Below, piece after piece: positions 33,818 through 43,113 of a DNA stretch of 64,000 nucleotides. Numbering within the stretch: the stretch's first letter is position 1; every line of letters begins with the position of its first letter. The position numbers and the translations under genes are program-made. This DNA comes from Sphaerimonospora sp050942215 (lineage in GTDB: Bacteria > Actinomycetota > Actinomycetes > Streptosporangiales > Streptosporangiaceae), in contig NZ_CP192056.1 of NCBI RefSeq assembly GCF_050942215.1, positions 3,658,001-3,722,000 of the forward strand, read 5' to 3'. Under the pieces are notes generated by a model. That model was not told the DNA's origin. It was given only the letters and a program-made list of their open reading frames with translations, and ran no database searches.

Positions 33818-35019
33818 CAGCGGACCCCGGTCACGACGACGCCGCCGTCGAGAATCTCCGCGTGCGGGTCAGGGATTTCGTGCGCGACGAGGTGATCCCG
33901 GCCGAGCCGGAGCTGCTCTCCTCGGGGGAGATCCCCAGTGAGGAGCTCCGCCGCCGGCTGCAGCGGGCCGCGGCCGAGGCCGGCCTGCTGTCCCCCACCG
34001 CGCCGCAGCGGTGGGGCGGGCTCGGCCTGGACACCCGCGCCCAGGCGGTCGTCCTGGAGGAGGCCGGCTACAGCCTGCTCGGCCCGCTGGCGCTCAACTG
34101 CGCGGCCCCCGACGAGGGCAACATGCACCTGATGCACAAGGTGGCCACGCCCGAGCAGCAGGAGAAGTACCTGGCGCCCCTGGTGCGCGGCGAGGTCCGC
34201 TCCTGCTTCGCCATGACCGAACCCAGCCCGGGTGCCGGCTCCGACCCGTCCATGCTGCGCACCGAGGCCCGCTGGGATGGCGACGCCTGGGTGATCGACG
34301 GCACGAAGTGGTACATCACCGGCGCCGACGGCGCGGCGTGGGCCATCTGCATGGCCCGCACCCCCCAGCACGGCGACCAGCCGGCCGGGGCGACGATGTT
34401 CCTCGTCGACGCGGACAACCCCGGCATGCGCATCGCACGGCACATCGGCAGCCTCGACATCGGCTTCGCCGGAGGCCACTGCGAGGTGGTCTTCGACGGG
34501 TGCCGCGTCTCCCCCGACGCCGTCCTGGGCGAGGTGGGCCGGGGCTTCGCCTACGCCCAGGTGCGGCTGGCGCCCGCCCGGCTCACCCACTGCATGCGCT
34601 GGCTGGGCGTGGCCCAGCGGTCCCAGGACATGGCCCTGGACCGCGCCGCCGAGCGCGAGGCGTTCGGCAGCAGGCTCGCCGATCTCGGCATGATCCAGCA
34701 GATGCTCGCCGACAACGAGATCGACCTCGCGGCCTCTCGCGGCCTCATCCGCGATGCCGCCCGGCTGCTCGACCTCGGGGAGCGCGCCTCGGCCGAGACC
34801 TCCATCGCCAAGACGTTCGTCGCCGAGGCGGTGGGCCGGATCGTCGACCGGGCCGTGCAGATTCACGGCGCCCTCGGGATCTCCCACGATCTGCCGCTGT
34901 CGCTGTTCCTCCGGGAGGTGCGCCCCTTCCGCATCTACGACGGCGCCTCTGAGGTGCACCGCATGTCCATCGCCCGGCGGGCCGTACGGCGGCGCGCCGC
35001 CGCCAACTCCGCCAAGTGA
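33814..35019 (+). CDS. acyl-CoA dehydrogenase (ACAD10/11-like)
   Basis: 401 aa. MTEPSPGAGSDPSM FAD motif (about 134-147), IDGTKWYITGADGA, and the C-terminal FRIYDGASEVHRMSIAR, which resembles the ACAD10/11 branch (DGxxEVH) more than ordinary ACADs. Together with the APH-like kinase at 36660 it matches the pair that removes a 4-hydroxyl via a phosphate ester (LvaC and LvaA). GTG 33814 start, GTGA overlap. Confidence 0.88.
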   Translation: MTADPGHDDAAVENLRVRVRDFVRDEVIPAEPELLSSGEIPSEELRRRLQRAAAEAGLLSPTAPQRWGGLGLDTRAQAVVLEEAGYSLLGPLALNCAAPDEGNMHLMHKVATPEQQEKYLAPLVRGEVRSCFAMTEPSPGAGSDPSMLRTEARWDGDAWVIDGTKWYITGADGAAWAICMARTPQHGDQPAGATMFLVDADNPGMRIARHIGSLDIGFAGGHCEVVFDGCRVSPDAVLGEVGRGFAYAQVRLAPARLTHCMRWLGVAQRSQDMALDRAAEREAFGSRLADLGMIQQMLADNEIDLAASRGLIRDAARLLDLGERASAETSIAKTFVAEAVGRIVDRAVQIHGALGISHDLPLSLFLREVRPFRIYDGASEVHRMSIARRAVRRRAAANSAK

Positions 35020-35036
35020 TCAGAAAGGAACGCACA

Positions 35037-35888
35037 GTGCCCAGTCTTGCCGTGATCGGAGCCGGTCTCATGGGCTCCGGCATTGCCCAGGTCGCCGCTG
35101 TGGGCGGCTACGACGTCGCGATCCACGACGTCGGTGAGGAGCAGCTCGGCCGCGCGCTCGGTGAGATCGAGAAGTCGCTGCGTCGGCTGGAGAAGAAGGA
35201 CAGGCTCACCTCCCAGCAGGTCACCGAGGCCCTTGGCCGGATCGGCACGACCACTGATCTCGAATCGGCCGCCGGTCAGGCCGACGTCGTGGTCGAGGCG
35301 GTGTTCGAGAAGCTCGAGATCAAGCAGGAGGTGTTCCGGCGCCTCGACCGGGTCTGCAAGCCGGAGGCGGTGCTGGCCACGAACACCAGTGCCCTGCCGA
35401 TCACGCAGATCGCCGCGGTCACCGACCGGCCGGAACAGGTGGTCGGCACGCACTTCTTCTCGCCGGTGCCGATGATGCGGCTGTGCGAGGTCGTCCGCGG
35501 TGTGAAGACCAGCGACGAGACCCTCGCCAGGGCCCGGTCGTTCGCCGAGGACCTGGGCAAGACCTGTGTCGTGGTCAACCGCGACATCGCCGGCTTCGTC
35601 ACCACCCGGCTGATCGTGGCGCTCAGCGTCGAGGCCGTGAAGCTGCTGGAGAGCGGGGTGGCCACGGCCGAGGACATCGACACCGCGTGCCGCCTCGGGT
35701 TCGGCCATGCGATGGGGCCGCTGGAGACCATGGATCTCACCGGCATCGACGTCTTCGTCAACGCCTCCAGGAACATCTTCGCCGACACCGTCGACCCCAA
35801 GTTCTACCCGCCGGAGCTCTCGGTCCGGAAGGCGAGCGCCGGCGACTTGGGCAGGAAGTCCGGCAAGGGCTGGTACGACCACTCATGA
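35037..35888 (+). CDS. 3-hydroxyacyl-CoA dehydrogenase
   Basis: 283 aa, typical of PaaH/Hbd. NAD motif VIGAGLMGSGIAQVAA at the N-terminus, ATNTSALPITQIA, GTHFFSPVPMMRLCEVV with the catalytic His, and GPLETMDLTGIDVF in the C-terminal helical domain. Oxidises a 3-hydroxyacyl-CoA with NAD. GTG 35037 with AAAGGAA upstream; overlaps the next hydratase by ATGA. Confidence 0.93.
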   Translation: MPSLAVIGAGLMGSGIAQVAAVGGYDVAIHDVGEEQLGRALGEIEKSLRRLEKKDRLTSQQVTEALGRIGTTTDLESAAGQADVVVEAVFEKLEIKQEVFRRLDRVCKPEAVLATNTSALPITQIAAVTDRPEQVVGTHFFSPVPMMRLCEVVRGVKTSDETLARARSFAEDLGKTCVVVNRDIAGFVTTRLIVALSVEAVKLLESGVATAEDIDTACRLGFGHAMGPLETMDLTGIDVFVNASRNIFADTVDPKFYPPELSVRKASAGDLGRKSGKGWYDHS

Positions 35889-36670
35889 GCGAAATGACCA
35901 GAGTAACCCTCGACATCACGGGCGGGCTGGCCGTCGTCACCCTCGCCCAGCCGCCCGTCAACGCCCTCGACCGAGCACTGATCGCCGAGCTGATGGAGGC
36001 GCTCGACGAGGTGCGCCGCAGCGAGGACGCCAGGGCCGTCCTGATCACCGGCGGGCGGAAGGTCTTCGCCGCCGGCGGCGACGTGAAGGAGATGCTCGGC
36101 TGGGACTACCGCAGAGCCGTACGCGACTCGGCCGCGCTCAGCGAGGCGTGCACCGCGCTGTCGCGGCTGCCGATGCCGGTCATCGCCGCCATCAACGGCT
36201 TCGCCCTGGGCGGCGGCTGCGAGCTGGCGCTCTCCGCCGACCTGCGCGTGTGCGCGACCGACTCGAAACTGGGCTTCCCCGAGATCCTCCTCGGAGTGAT
36301 CCCCGGCGCCGGGGGCACCCAGCGGCTGCCCCGGCTCGTCGGCCCGGCCCGGGCCAAGGATCTCATCTTCTCCGGCCGGATGATCGGCGGACCCGAGGCC
36401 CTGGCCATCGGGCTGGTCGACCATGTGGTCGAGCCGGACCTGGTGCTGGAGAAGGCGCGGGAGCTGGCCGCTCCCTATCTCAACGGTCCCGCCATGGCGC
36501 TGCGTGCGGCCAAGGAGGCGATCGACCGGGGCCTGGAGGTCTCCCTCGACACCGGCCTCGAACTGGAGCGCGGCCTGTTCGCCGGGCTCTTCGCCACCGA
36601 GGACAGGATGATCGGCATGACCAGCTTCGTGGAGAAGGGCGTGGGAAAGGCGGAGTTCGTTGGCCGGTGA
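35885..36670 (+). CDS. enoyl-CoA hydratase
   Basis: 261 aa. KVFAAGGDVKEML (about 60-72), AAINGFALGGGCELALSADL (about 100-119), and LGFPEILLGVIPGAGGTQRLPRL, with both catalytic Glu positions filled. This is the most conventional hydratase in the window. ATGA overlap upstream, 11-base overlap with the kinase downstream. Confidence 0.93.
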   Translation: MSEMTRVTLDITGGLAVVTLAQPPVNALDRALIAELMEALDEVRRSEDARAVLITGGRKVFAAGGDVKEMLGWDYRRAVRDSAALSEACTALSRLPMPVIAAINGFALGGGCELALSADLRVCATDSKLGFPEILLGVIPGAGGTQRLPRLVGPARAKDLIFSGRMIGGPEALAIGLVDHVVEPDLVLEKARELAAPYLNGPAMALRAAKEAIDRGLEVSLDTGLELERGLFAGLFATEDRMIGMTSFVEKGVGKAEFVGR

Positions 36671-37697
36671 AGCCGTCTCCACCACGCCGGACCGGCTGGT
36701 CGGGGTCGACCTGGAACGGCTCACGCCCTATCTGGAGTCCGCGGTGGGGCTGGCCGGCCCCCTGCGGGCGTCCCTGATCGCCGGCGGTCGCTCCAACCTG
36801 ACCTACCGGCTCACGGACGGCCGCTCCGACTGGGTGCTCCGGCGCCCGCCGGTCGGCCATGTGCTGCCCACAGCACACGACATGGCGCGCGAGTACCGGG
36901 TCATCGAGGCGCTGCACGGCACCGAAGTCCCGGTGCCCGCACCGGTGCTGCTCTGCCGGGACGTGGCCGTCCTCGGCGCTGACTTCTACCTGATGGAGCA
37001 CGTCGCCGGTCCGGTGCTGCGCGGCGCCGCGGACACCGAGGGCCTTCCCCCGGAGGAGGCCGCCCGCTGCGCGCGCGGCCTGGTGGAGGTGCTGGCCGCA
37101 CTGCACGCCACGGACCCCGCCGTGCTGGAGGGCTTCGGCCGGCCCGAGGGCTTCACCGCTCGCCAGATCTCCCGATGGGCCAGGCAGTGGTCGCTGTCGA
37201 AGACCCGGGAGCTGCCGGCCGTCGACGAACTGGCCGGACGCCTGGAGCGGGCCGTACCGCCGCCCCAGCGGGCGAGCGTCGTCCACGGCGACTACCGCCT
37301 GGACAACGTGATCTTCTCGCCGGGCGGCGGTGGCAGGATCGCCGCTGTCATCGACTGGGAGATGTCCACGCTGGGCGACCCGCTGACCGATCTGGGGCTG
37401 ATGCTGGTCTACTGGGACAGGATCACCGAGGAGGTGACCGGCACCCGGCACGCGGTGAGCGCCAACCCCGGCTTCCCCGCCCGGGACGAGCTCGCCCGCG
37501 CGTACGGCGAGGCGTCCGGGCTGGATCTGAGCCGGCTCGATTTCTACGTGGCGTTCGGCTACTTCAAGCTGGCGGTGATCGCCGAAGGCATCCACGCCCG
37601 ATATCTGGGCGGCCAGACCGTCGGCTCCGGCTTCGAGAAGGCCGGCCCGGCCGTACCCGGCCTCATCGAGGCCGGGCTCGCGGCGCTCCGGAGCTGA
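36660..37697 (+). CDS. APH-family phosphotransferase (ACAD10/11 kinase-domain-like)
   Basis: 345 aa. SVVHGDYRLDNVIF (Brenner motif with His, Asp and Asn intact) and AVIDWEMSTLGDPLTDL, the exact kind of sequence found in the ACAD10/11 kinase domain. Presumed to phosphorylate a hydroxyacyl-CoA for removal by the ACAD at 33814. TTG 36660 with AAGGCGGAG upstream; no ATG or GTG is available nearby in frame. Unlike the kinase at 9910 it has a standard HGD motif. Confidence 0.87.
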   Translation: MAGEAVSTTPDRLVGVDLERLTPYLESAVGLAGPLRASLIAGGRSNLTYRLTDGRSDWVLRRPPVGHVLPTAHDMAREYRVIEALHGTEVPVPAPVLLCRDVAVLGADFYLMEHVAGPVLRGAADTEGLPPEEAARCARGLVEVLAALHATDPAVLEGFGRPEGFTARQISRWARQWSLSKTRELPAVDELAGRLERAVPPPQRASVVHGDYRLDNVIFSPGGGGRIAAVIDWEMSTLGDPLTDLGLMLVYWDRITEEVTGTRHAVSANPGFPARDELARAYGEASGLDLSRLDFYVAFGYFKLAVIAEGIHARYLGGQTVGSGFEKAGPAVPGLIEAGLAALRS

Positions 37698-37761
37698 TCC
37701 GCCGGTCGGAAACGGCGAGCGAGACCGCGTGCCGACCGCTCTCCACGAAAGGAGAACGAGG

Positions 37762-38169
37762 GTGAACGACGACCTTGCGGCGATCCACGAACTGAAGCAC
37801 GCGTACTGCTGGCATTACGACGAGGGGAGCCTCGACGGGCTCATGTGCCTTTTCACCCCGGACGCCGTCTGCGACCTGGACGCCTTCGGCTCATGGCGGG
37901 GCACGGACGAGATCCGCCGAGGCTACGCCGAACAGATGGGGGCCACCGGGATCCCCGGTACCCGGCTGCACTCGGTGAGCAACCCGATCATCACGGTCAA
38001 CGGGGACCTGGCGAGGGGCCGGTGGTACCTCGCCGATTACAACATCGAACCGGGTTGCACGGCCCCGGTGCGCATTCTCGCCACCTATGACGATGACTAT
38101 CTGCGCGTCGACGGCAGGTGGAAGATCGCCCACACCAGGCTGACCATCCGATGGCGGGCACCCGCGTAA
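37762..38169 (+). CDS. SnoaL-like / NTF2-fold protein
   Basis: 135 aa. AIHELKHAYCWHYDEG, LMCLFTPDAVCDLDAFG and WRGTDEIRRGY are standard SnoaL-like features; WKIAHTRLTI closes the barrel. Function unassigned. GTG 37762 follows GGAGAACGAGG. Last gene of the 31252 operon. Confidence 0.75.
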   Translation: MNDDLAAIHELKHAYCWHYDEGSLDGLMCLFTPDAVCDLDAFGSWRGTDEIRRGYAEQMGATGIPGTRLHSVSNPIITVNGDLARGRWYLADYNIEPGCTAPVRILATYDDDYLRVDGRWKIAHTRLTIRWRAPA

Positions 38170-38199
38170 GGACCGGCGACGGAGCCTGCCGGCGTGAGT

Positions 38200-38470
38200 A
38201 CCCGGCGTGCGGGCGATCGGTGACGCGGACCGGACCACCACAGGTCCGCGACGTTCGGTCCGGGGGTGGCAGCGCGGCCGTGCGCGCCGGGTGCCGTCGA
38301 CGAACCAGCGCAGGATGAGTACGGCCTGCTTGAACGGCCCTGGGCGCGGTTGTTCTTGAGGGCACCGAGGCGGGCGCGGTGCACACGACAGCGGATAGGC
38401 GATCCGCCGCAGGCACGTGATCTGCTCAGTCACCAGCGGAAACCGGCGCGCGCCCAAGTGCCGCAACCGC
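38200..38470 (-). mobile_element. IS5-type transposase remnant
   Basis: Minus-strand pieces in shifting frames: KQAVLILRWFVDGTR near 38310-38340 and VADLWWSGPRHRSPARR near 38215-38265, resembling the LRWFxDGT and DLWWSGKHHRHGG segments of actinobacterial IS5-like transposases. Heavily frameshifted, no terminal repeats found. The rest of 38170-38591 holds nothing I recognise. Confidence 0.55.
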
Positions 38471-38591
38471 CAACCGGCGACGGCGAGACCGGCAGCCGCA
38501 TGGCACGCGTCCTGGCCATCCTGCAGACAGGACCCGAACGGCGGTGTCGCTCAAGGGAGATCGCCGAGCACTCTGCAATAAATCTAGCCCT

Positions 38592-38606
38592 TGACGTACA
38601 ACGTCA
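38592..38606. promoter_or_regulatory. regulon operator, TGACGTACAACGTCA
   Basis: Near-perfect (one central arm mismatch). It brings the GH105-like/TauD/amidohydrolase genes under the shared regulator; 120 bases of leader separate it from ATG 38727. Confidence 0.8.
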
Positions 38607-38726
38607 ATGAGATATCTTCACTCTGAACGTGAGCGGCGTGGGCCCTTCGTGGTTAGCCGCGCCGGCCTCAAGGCAGCCGTGCGGCCTCACCCGTCGGCAG
38701 GAGCATCCCGGGGCAAGGGAGCCTTC

Positions 38727-39806
38727 ATGAGGGTCGAATACATCAACGACGAAGTGGTCAGCCGGGTCTTCTCCCACGCGGTGGCCCTGGACATTGACGA
38801 CGATTATTGGGAGCGCCAAGGGTGCATGACGGCGCTCCTCGAATGGAACCATCCCGAGGGTCTCCCGACCGTCCGGCGGTGGCTCGACCGGGCCGTGGCC
38901 ACCCAGACATCCGACGGCCGCCTGTGCTACGGCGGCACCACCAACCTGAGCTGGGGCGCCTTCCGCGTCATGGACACGGCGATCATGCGCGGGTTCACCG
39001 GAACCGCGAGCGTCAGCGCGTACTTCACCTTCCCGCTGATCCAGCTGTACGAGCGCACCCAGGAGAAGGTCTACCTGGATGCGGCCACACGGCAGATGGA
39101 CGCGGTCCTGGCCGGACCGCGCACCAGCGAGGGCTTCCTGCTGATGAACGGTCAGGCACCGGAGATCTGGGTGGACGAGGTCTACCCGGTGTGCCGGGCA
39201 CTGGCCCGGCTGGGCAGGATCTTGGAGCGACCCGCGCTCGTGGACGAGGCCTACCACCAGTTGCTGGTGGCCGGACGACGGTTGGTGGACCCGGCTGAGA
39301 AACTCTGTCGGCACATCTGGCGGGAGCGGCCCAACTCCTATCCCGAGTCCACCTTCTGGTCCCGGGGTAACGGCTGGCTGATCTGCGCGGCCGCCGAGGT
39401 GCTCGCCGAGGCTCCAGACCACAGCGAGGCGGCGACCGTGCGCGGGATGCTCGCGGAGATTCTGGAGGCCATTGCCCGCCGCCAGGACCGCAGCGGCTTC
39501 TTGCACGACTTCCTCGACGACCCCTCCACCCCGCTGGAGGCGTCCGGCACACTGATGTTCGCCTACGCGGCCGCGCTGGGCGCCGAGATCGGAGCCGTCT
39601 CCGACGTCGTGGAGCCGGCCGTTCGCGCTCTCGACGCGGTCGCGGGAATCGTCCAGCCCGACGGCAGCATCGGGCGCACGGTCGTCCCGCCAGGCGGCCC
39701 CGGCATCCCCTTCGGGCGGATGACCCTGGGTTCCAGCTTCTTCCTCCTCGCCGCGTATCACCTGCGCGACATCGTGCCGCTGAAGGGCCCGCACCTCGCG
39801 GTGTGA
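38727..39806 (+). CDS. GH105/GH88-like six-hairpin glycoside hydrolase
   Basis: 359 aa alpha/alpha-barrel. EIWVDEVYPVCRALARLG places an Asp where unsaturated rhamnogalacturonyl hydrolases have their general acid; FWSRGNGWLICAAAEVL is a second family block. No signal peptide, so cytoplasmic. It would hydrate and open a 4,5-unsaturated uronyl sugar, or a related enol ether. AAGGGA before ATG 38727; an upstream in-frame extension lacks an RBS. Why a sugar hydrolase is in a CoA-acid regulon is unclear; a glycosylated or enol-ether substrate is one option. Confidence 0.8.
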   Translation: MRVEYINDEVVSRVFSHAVALDIDDDYWERQGCMTALLEWNHPEGLPTVRRWLDRAVATQTSDGRLCYGGTTNLSWGAFRVMDTAIMRGFTGTASVSAYFTFPLIQLYERTQEKVYLDAATRQMDAVLAGPRTSEGFLLMNGQAPEIWVDEVYPVCRALARLGRILERPALVDEAYHQLLVAGRRLVDPAEKLCRHIWRERPNSYPESTFWSRGNGWLICAAAEVLAEAPDHSEAATVRGMLAEILEAIARRQDRSGFLHDFLDDPSTPLEASGTLMFAYAAALGAEIGAVSDVVEPAVRALDAVAGIVQPDGSIGRTVVPPGGPGIPFGRMTLGSSFFLLAAYHLRDIVPLKGPHLAV

Positions 39807-39923
39807 TCCATCGGACCCGCCTCCCTGTCCGGTCGTGAAGCCACTGTCCACACCGGGGCCCGCCATCGGACCGACCAGACGGGATCCCCGTCATCGAACA
39901 CCCCACGACGATCCGAGGACGCC

Positions 39924-40787
39924 GTGACCATTACCATCACCCCCCTACAAGGCACAACGTTCGGCGCAGTGGTACGCGGCGTCGACCTACGCGCCCTCGA
40001 TGACGACGCCTCCTGGCGCCGGGTCGAGGACGCCTTCCACGCCCACGGAATCCTGATCTTCCCCGGGCAGGGCCTGACAAGGGACGAACACATCGCATTC
40101 GCTCACCGCTTCGGGGAGATCGAACGGCAGAGCGACCAGACCATGCGCAGCGATTTCATCGGCAAGCCGATCGTGCTCGACATCTCCAACGTCGACGCCG
40201 ACGGGAACCACATCACCGACAGGAATCACCCCCAGGTCCGCTACCTGGGCGGCAACGAGGGGTGGCACTCCGACAGCTCGTTCAAACCCATCACGTCCAA
40301 GGCATCGATCCTCAACGCGGTCGAGGCGCCGTTGACGGGCGGTCAGACCGGCTACGCCGACATGCGCGCCGCCTACGACGAGCTGACCGAAGAGGACAAG
40401 GAACTCCTGGAGGGTCTGAGCGCCTACCACTCCCTGGAGTACTCTCAGGCCGCTGCCGGAGCGATCGACACACCCCCGGCCGCGGTACCCAGCGAGATGG
40501 TGGGAGCCTGGCATCCGGTCGTCCGGATCCATCCGGCGACGGGTCGCAAGTCCCTGTTCATCGGACGGCACGCCTGCCAGATCAGGGAACTGCCCCTCGA
40601 CGAGGGCCGGCGGCTGCTCGACCGGCTGCTCGACGCCGCCTGCCGCCCGCCTCGCGTCTATTACCACCAGTGGCGACCGGGGGATGTCGTGGCGTGGGAC
40701 AACCGCTGCATGCTGCACCGGGCGACCGAATGGGACCTGTCCGAGCGTCGCGTGCTCAGGCACGTACGGGTCGCCGGCGACAACTGA
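39924..40787 (+). CDS. TauD/TfdA-family Fe(II)/2-oxoglutarate dioxygenase
   Basis: 287 aa. Iron ligands WHSDSSF (His-x-Asp, about 113-115) and distal His in MLHRATEWD; the 2-oxoglutarate-binding Arg lies in SERRVLRHVR. Complete. Hydroxylates an unactivated C-H next to a carboxylate, sulfonate or ether. GTG 39924. A truncated paralogue at 44411-44788 ends just before the His-x-Asp motif. Confidence 0.92.
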   Translation: MTITITPLQGTTFGAVVRGVDLRALDDDASWRRVEDAFHAHGILIFPGQGLTRDEHIAFAHRFGEIERQSDQTMRSDFIGKPIVLDISNVDADGNHITDRNHPQVRYLGGNEGWHSDSSFKPITSKASILNAVEAPLTGGQTGYADMRAAYDELTEEDKELLEGLSAYHSLEYSQAAAGAIDTPPAAVPSEMVGAWHPVVRIHPATGRKSLFIGRHACQIRELPLDEGRRLLDRLLDAACRPPRVYYHQWRPGDVVAWDNRCMLHRATEWDLSERRVLRHVRVAGDN

Positions 40788-40901
40788 GGCATTCCACCGC
40801 GCGGCCCGCATCGGGGGAGACTCGCCGCACATCTCGAACACATACAACCGACCAGGGAAAGCGCCATACGGACGCGGTCCCCCTCGCTGAGAGGTGACGT
40901 C

Positions 40902-42143
40902 TTGGCCGACATCGACGATTTCATCGCCACCCACGGCAAGCGGACGGGACCCCCGCCGCTCGCGGCCGATCCCGAGCCCCGCCGCCGCCACTGGCCCCTG
41001 CTCTCGGTGGACGACCATCTGCTGGAGCCGCGCGACACCTTCGAGGGCCGGCTACCCGGCCGCCTCCAAGACCGCGCGCCGAGGATCGTCGAAGACGACG
41101 ATGGCATGGAGTACTGGCTTTTCGAGGACGAGCGGGTGCCGATCAGCGGCGGCAACGTGATGAAGAGCTGGGACGCGGCTGATATGTACACCGGCCCGGT
41201 GCGCTTCGACCAGATGCGCCGCGGCGCCTGGGACGTGGACGCCCGCATCCGCGACATGGACGTCGCCGGCATCTACGCCTCCCTCTGTTTCCCCTCCATG
41301 GTCTTCGGCTTCGCCGGCTGGCGCTTCATGCGCATGAAGGATCGCGAGCTGGGCCTGGCGAGCCTGCGGGCGTACAACCAGTGGGTGCTGGAGGGCTGGG
41401 CGGGTGCGCATCCCGAGCGGCTGATTCCCAGCCAGGTCAGCTGCCTGTGGGACGCCGAACTGGCCGCCGAGGAGATCCGCCGCAACGCCGAGCGCGGTTT
41501 CCACTCGGTGACCTTCAGCGAGAACCCCGAGTCGCTGGGCCTGCCCAGTCTGTACACGGACTACTGGGACCCGTTCTTCCGCGCCTGCGAGGAAACCGGC
41601 ACGGTCATCAACCTCCATGTCGGTTCCTCCGGGAAGACCATGCTGCCAAGCAAGGACTCCCCATCTGAGGTCCTGTCGGCGCTGTTCACTGTGAGCGCGC
41701 TGTCCTCGGCCGTGGACTGGATCTTCGCCAAGATTCCCGTGCGCTTCCCGGGCCTGAAGCTGGTGCTGTCCGAAGGGGGCATCGGGTGGCTGCCGATGCT
41801 GCTGGACCGGCTCGACTACATCGCGAGCGAATACGTGCCCGGGGGGATGACCGACACCTGGACCGGGATCGACATCACCCCCCGCGAGGTTCTGCTGCGC
41901 AATTTCTGGTTCGCCGCGTACTACGACCCGCGTACGATCGGCCGGCTGGAGGATCCCGTGCTGTCCCACGTCATGTACGAGGCCGATTACCCGCACGCGG
42001 ACTCCTCCTGGCCGGACACACAGGAGATCTTGCGTCAGCAGTTCCAGAACCTCCCCACCTCGATCTGCGAGGCTGTCACCTTCCGCAATGCCTGCGACCT
42101 CTACAGGCATCCCCTGCCTCCGCCGGACTTCACTCAACCCTGA
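40902..42143 (+). CDS. amidohydrolase family 2 (ACMSD-like) metal-dependent hydrolase/decarboxylase
   Basis: 413 aa. SVDDHLLEP near residue 35 replaces the usual HxH by DDH, as in the actinobacterial ACMSD-like subgroup; NLHVGSSG, KLVLSEGGIGWLP and VMYEADYPHADSSWP supply the later His and Asp ligands. Candidate reactions are decarboxylation or C-C hydrolysis of a ring-cleavage product. TTG 40902, with GAGAGGTGACGTC upstream. Ends the three-gene plus-strand unit; followed by IS remnants. Confidence 0.85.
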   Translation: MADIDDFIATHGKRTGPPPLAADPEPRRRHWPLLSVDDHLLEPRDTFEGRLPGRLQDRAPRIVEDDDGMEYWLFEDERVPISGGNVMKSWDAADMYTGPVRFDQMRRGAWDVDARIRDMDVAGIYASLCFPSMVFGFAGWRFMRMKDRELGLASLRAYNQWVLEGWAGAHPERLIPSQVSCLWDAELAAEEIRRNAERGFHSVTFSENPESLGLPSLYTDYWDPFFRACEETGTVINLHVGSSGKTMLPSKDSPSEVLSALFTVSALSSAVDWIFAKIPVRFPGLKLVLSEGGIGWLPMLLDRLDYIASEYVPGGMTDTWTGIDITPREVLLRNFWFAAYYDPRTIGRLEDPVLSHVMYEADYPHADSSWPDTQEILRQQFQNLPTSICEAVTFRNACDLYRHPLPPPDFTQP

Positions 42144-42189
42144 TCCGGGCCTCCACTGCGCTCGCTCAACGGCATCCGCGCCCTGTACC

Positions 42190-42595
42190 CGGCCGAGGCC
42201 GCCGCCCTGCGTGGGCCCAAGAAGCAGGCCAAGACCGACAAGGCAGACGCCGCTCATCCGCGAACGCTGCCGGCCGACGGGCGGCTGCCCGAGTGCCTTA
42301 ACGGCGTGAACAACCATGCTCCGGCCCGTTCGGGTTCGCCCTCGCGGGCCGGGCACGGCAACCGAACATGGCGCTCGGTGAGGTTCTCCTCGAAATCGCG
42401 GCCGTAATAGTCGTTGTCCGCGATGACCGTCCGGCCCGGGCGTCCAGTCAGGAGATCGCCGGCGCCGTCCAGCATTCCCAGGAGGGTTCTGACGTTCATC
42501 GGCCTTGGCGCCGGTAAGCGCGAAGACCACCGGCAGCCCGCCCAGGTGCACACCAGATGCAGCCGAAGCCCGCACAAGTACCGAGAGTGACTGAC
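42190..42595 (-). mobile_element. frameshifted IS transposase remnant (IS982-like)
   Basis: Minus strand, two frames: CVSHSRYLCGLRLHLVCT near 42530-42590, VFALTGAKADERQ near 42490-42535, then NDYYGRDFEENL and REGEPERAGAW in the first frame. These are the familiar segments of an IS982/IS5-like DDE transposase. N- and C-terminal parts are absent and no inverted repeats were found. Confidence 0.75.
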
Positions 42596-42607
42596 GCAGT
42601 AGACCAG

Positions 42608-43113
42608 CCCGCCGGGCTCACCGGCGCTCAGAGCATGGAAGCCACCAAGTCTGACGTATCGCACATCTCATCCGCCACCAACCTGCCGGGATGGCAGGCG
42701 GGCAACCGGTTCCCCTACTTCTGCGGAGGAATCAACGTTCTCCAGACGTCGCTCGTCGCCGCGACGAACAGCGACCTGCCTTCCATGAAGGAGGGCGCGT
42801 CGTGGCAGGAGGTCCTGAAGGTGGAACAGCCAGAGCTCGCGGCGGACTTCTGTGAGGCCACCAGAGAGGCCTTGGAATTCATCAAGGACCCCGCGAACCT
42901 GGAGACCAGCGCCAAGAGATGCTGTCCGATGACACCGGCGTTCCGGTGAAGGCGGCAGAGCTCGTGGTCGAGAACGTCTATTCCGACTTCACCGCCGATC
43001 TCCCCTCCGAGGAAGCGCTCACCACCACGCTCAAGGCATACGCCGATCTCGGGGTCATCAAGCCTGACCCGGTGCCGGACTACGACGAGCTGGTCGTGGC
43101 ACCCGGCCGATGA
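42608..43113 (+). pseudogene. substrate-binding protein relic
   Basis: Starts within the protein (LTGAQSMEATKSDV, matching about residue 85 of the SBP at 18614), continues FCGGINVLQTSLVA and GASWQEVLK, then jumps to EQPELAADFCEATREALEF (about residue 252 onward). Near 42905 a frameshift moves into another frame, which continues LSDDTGVPVKAAELVV to a normal end. So: 5' truncation next to the IS remnant, about 100 residues deleted in the middle, and one frameshift. Confidence 0.85.

Noticed and set aside
41052..42575. 507-codon minus-strand frame across the amidohydrolase
   Set aside because: Only its first 30 or so codons match anything (IS transposase remnant); the rest is antisense to the amidohydrolase.
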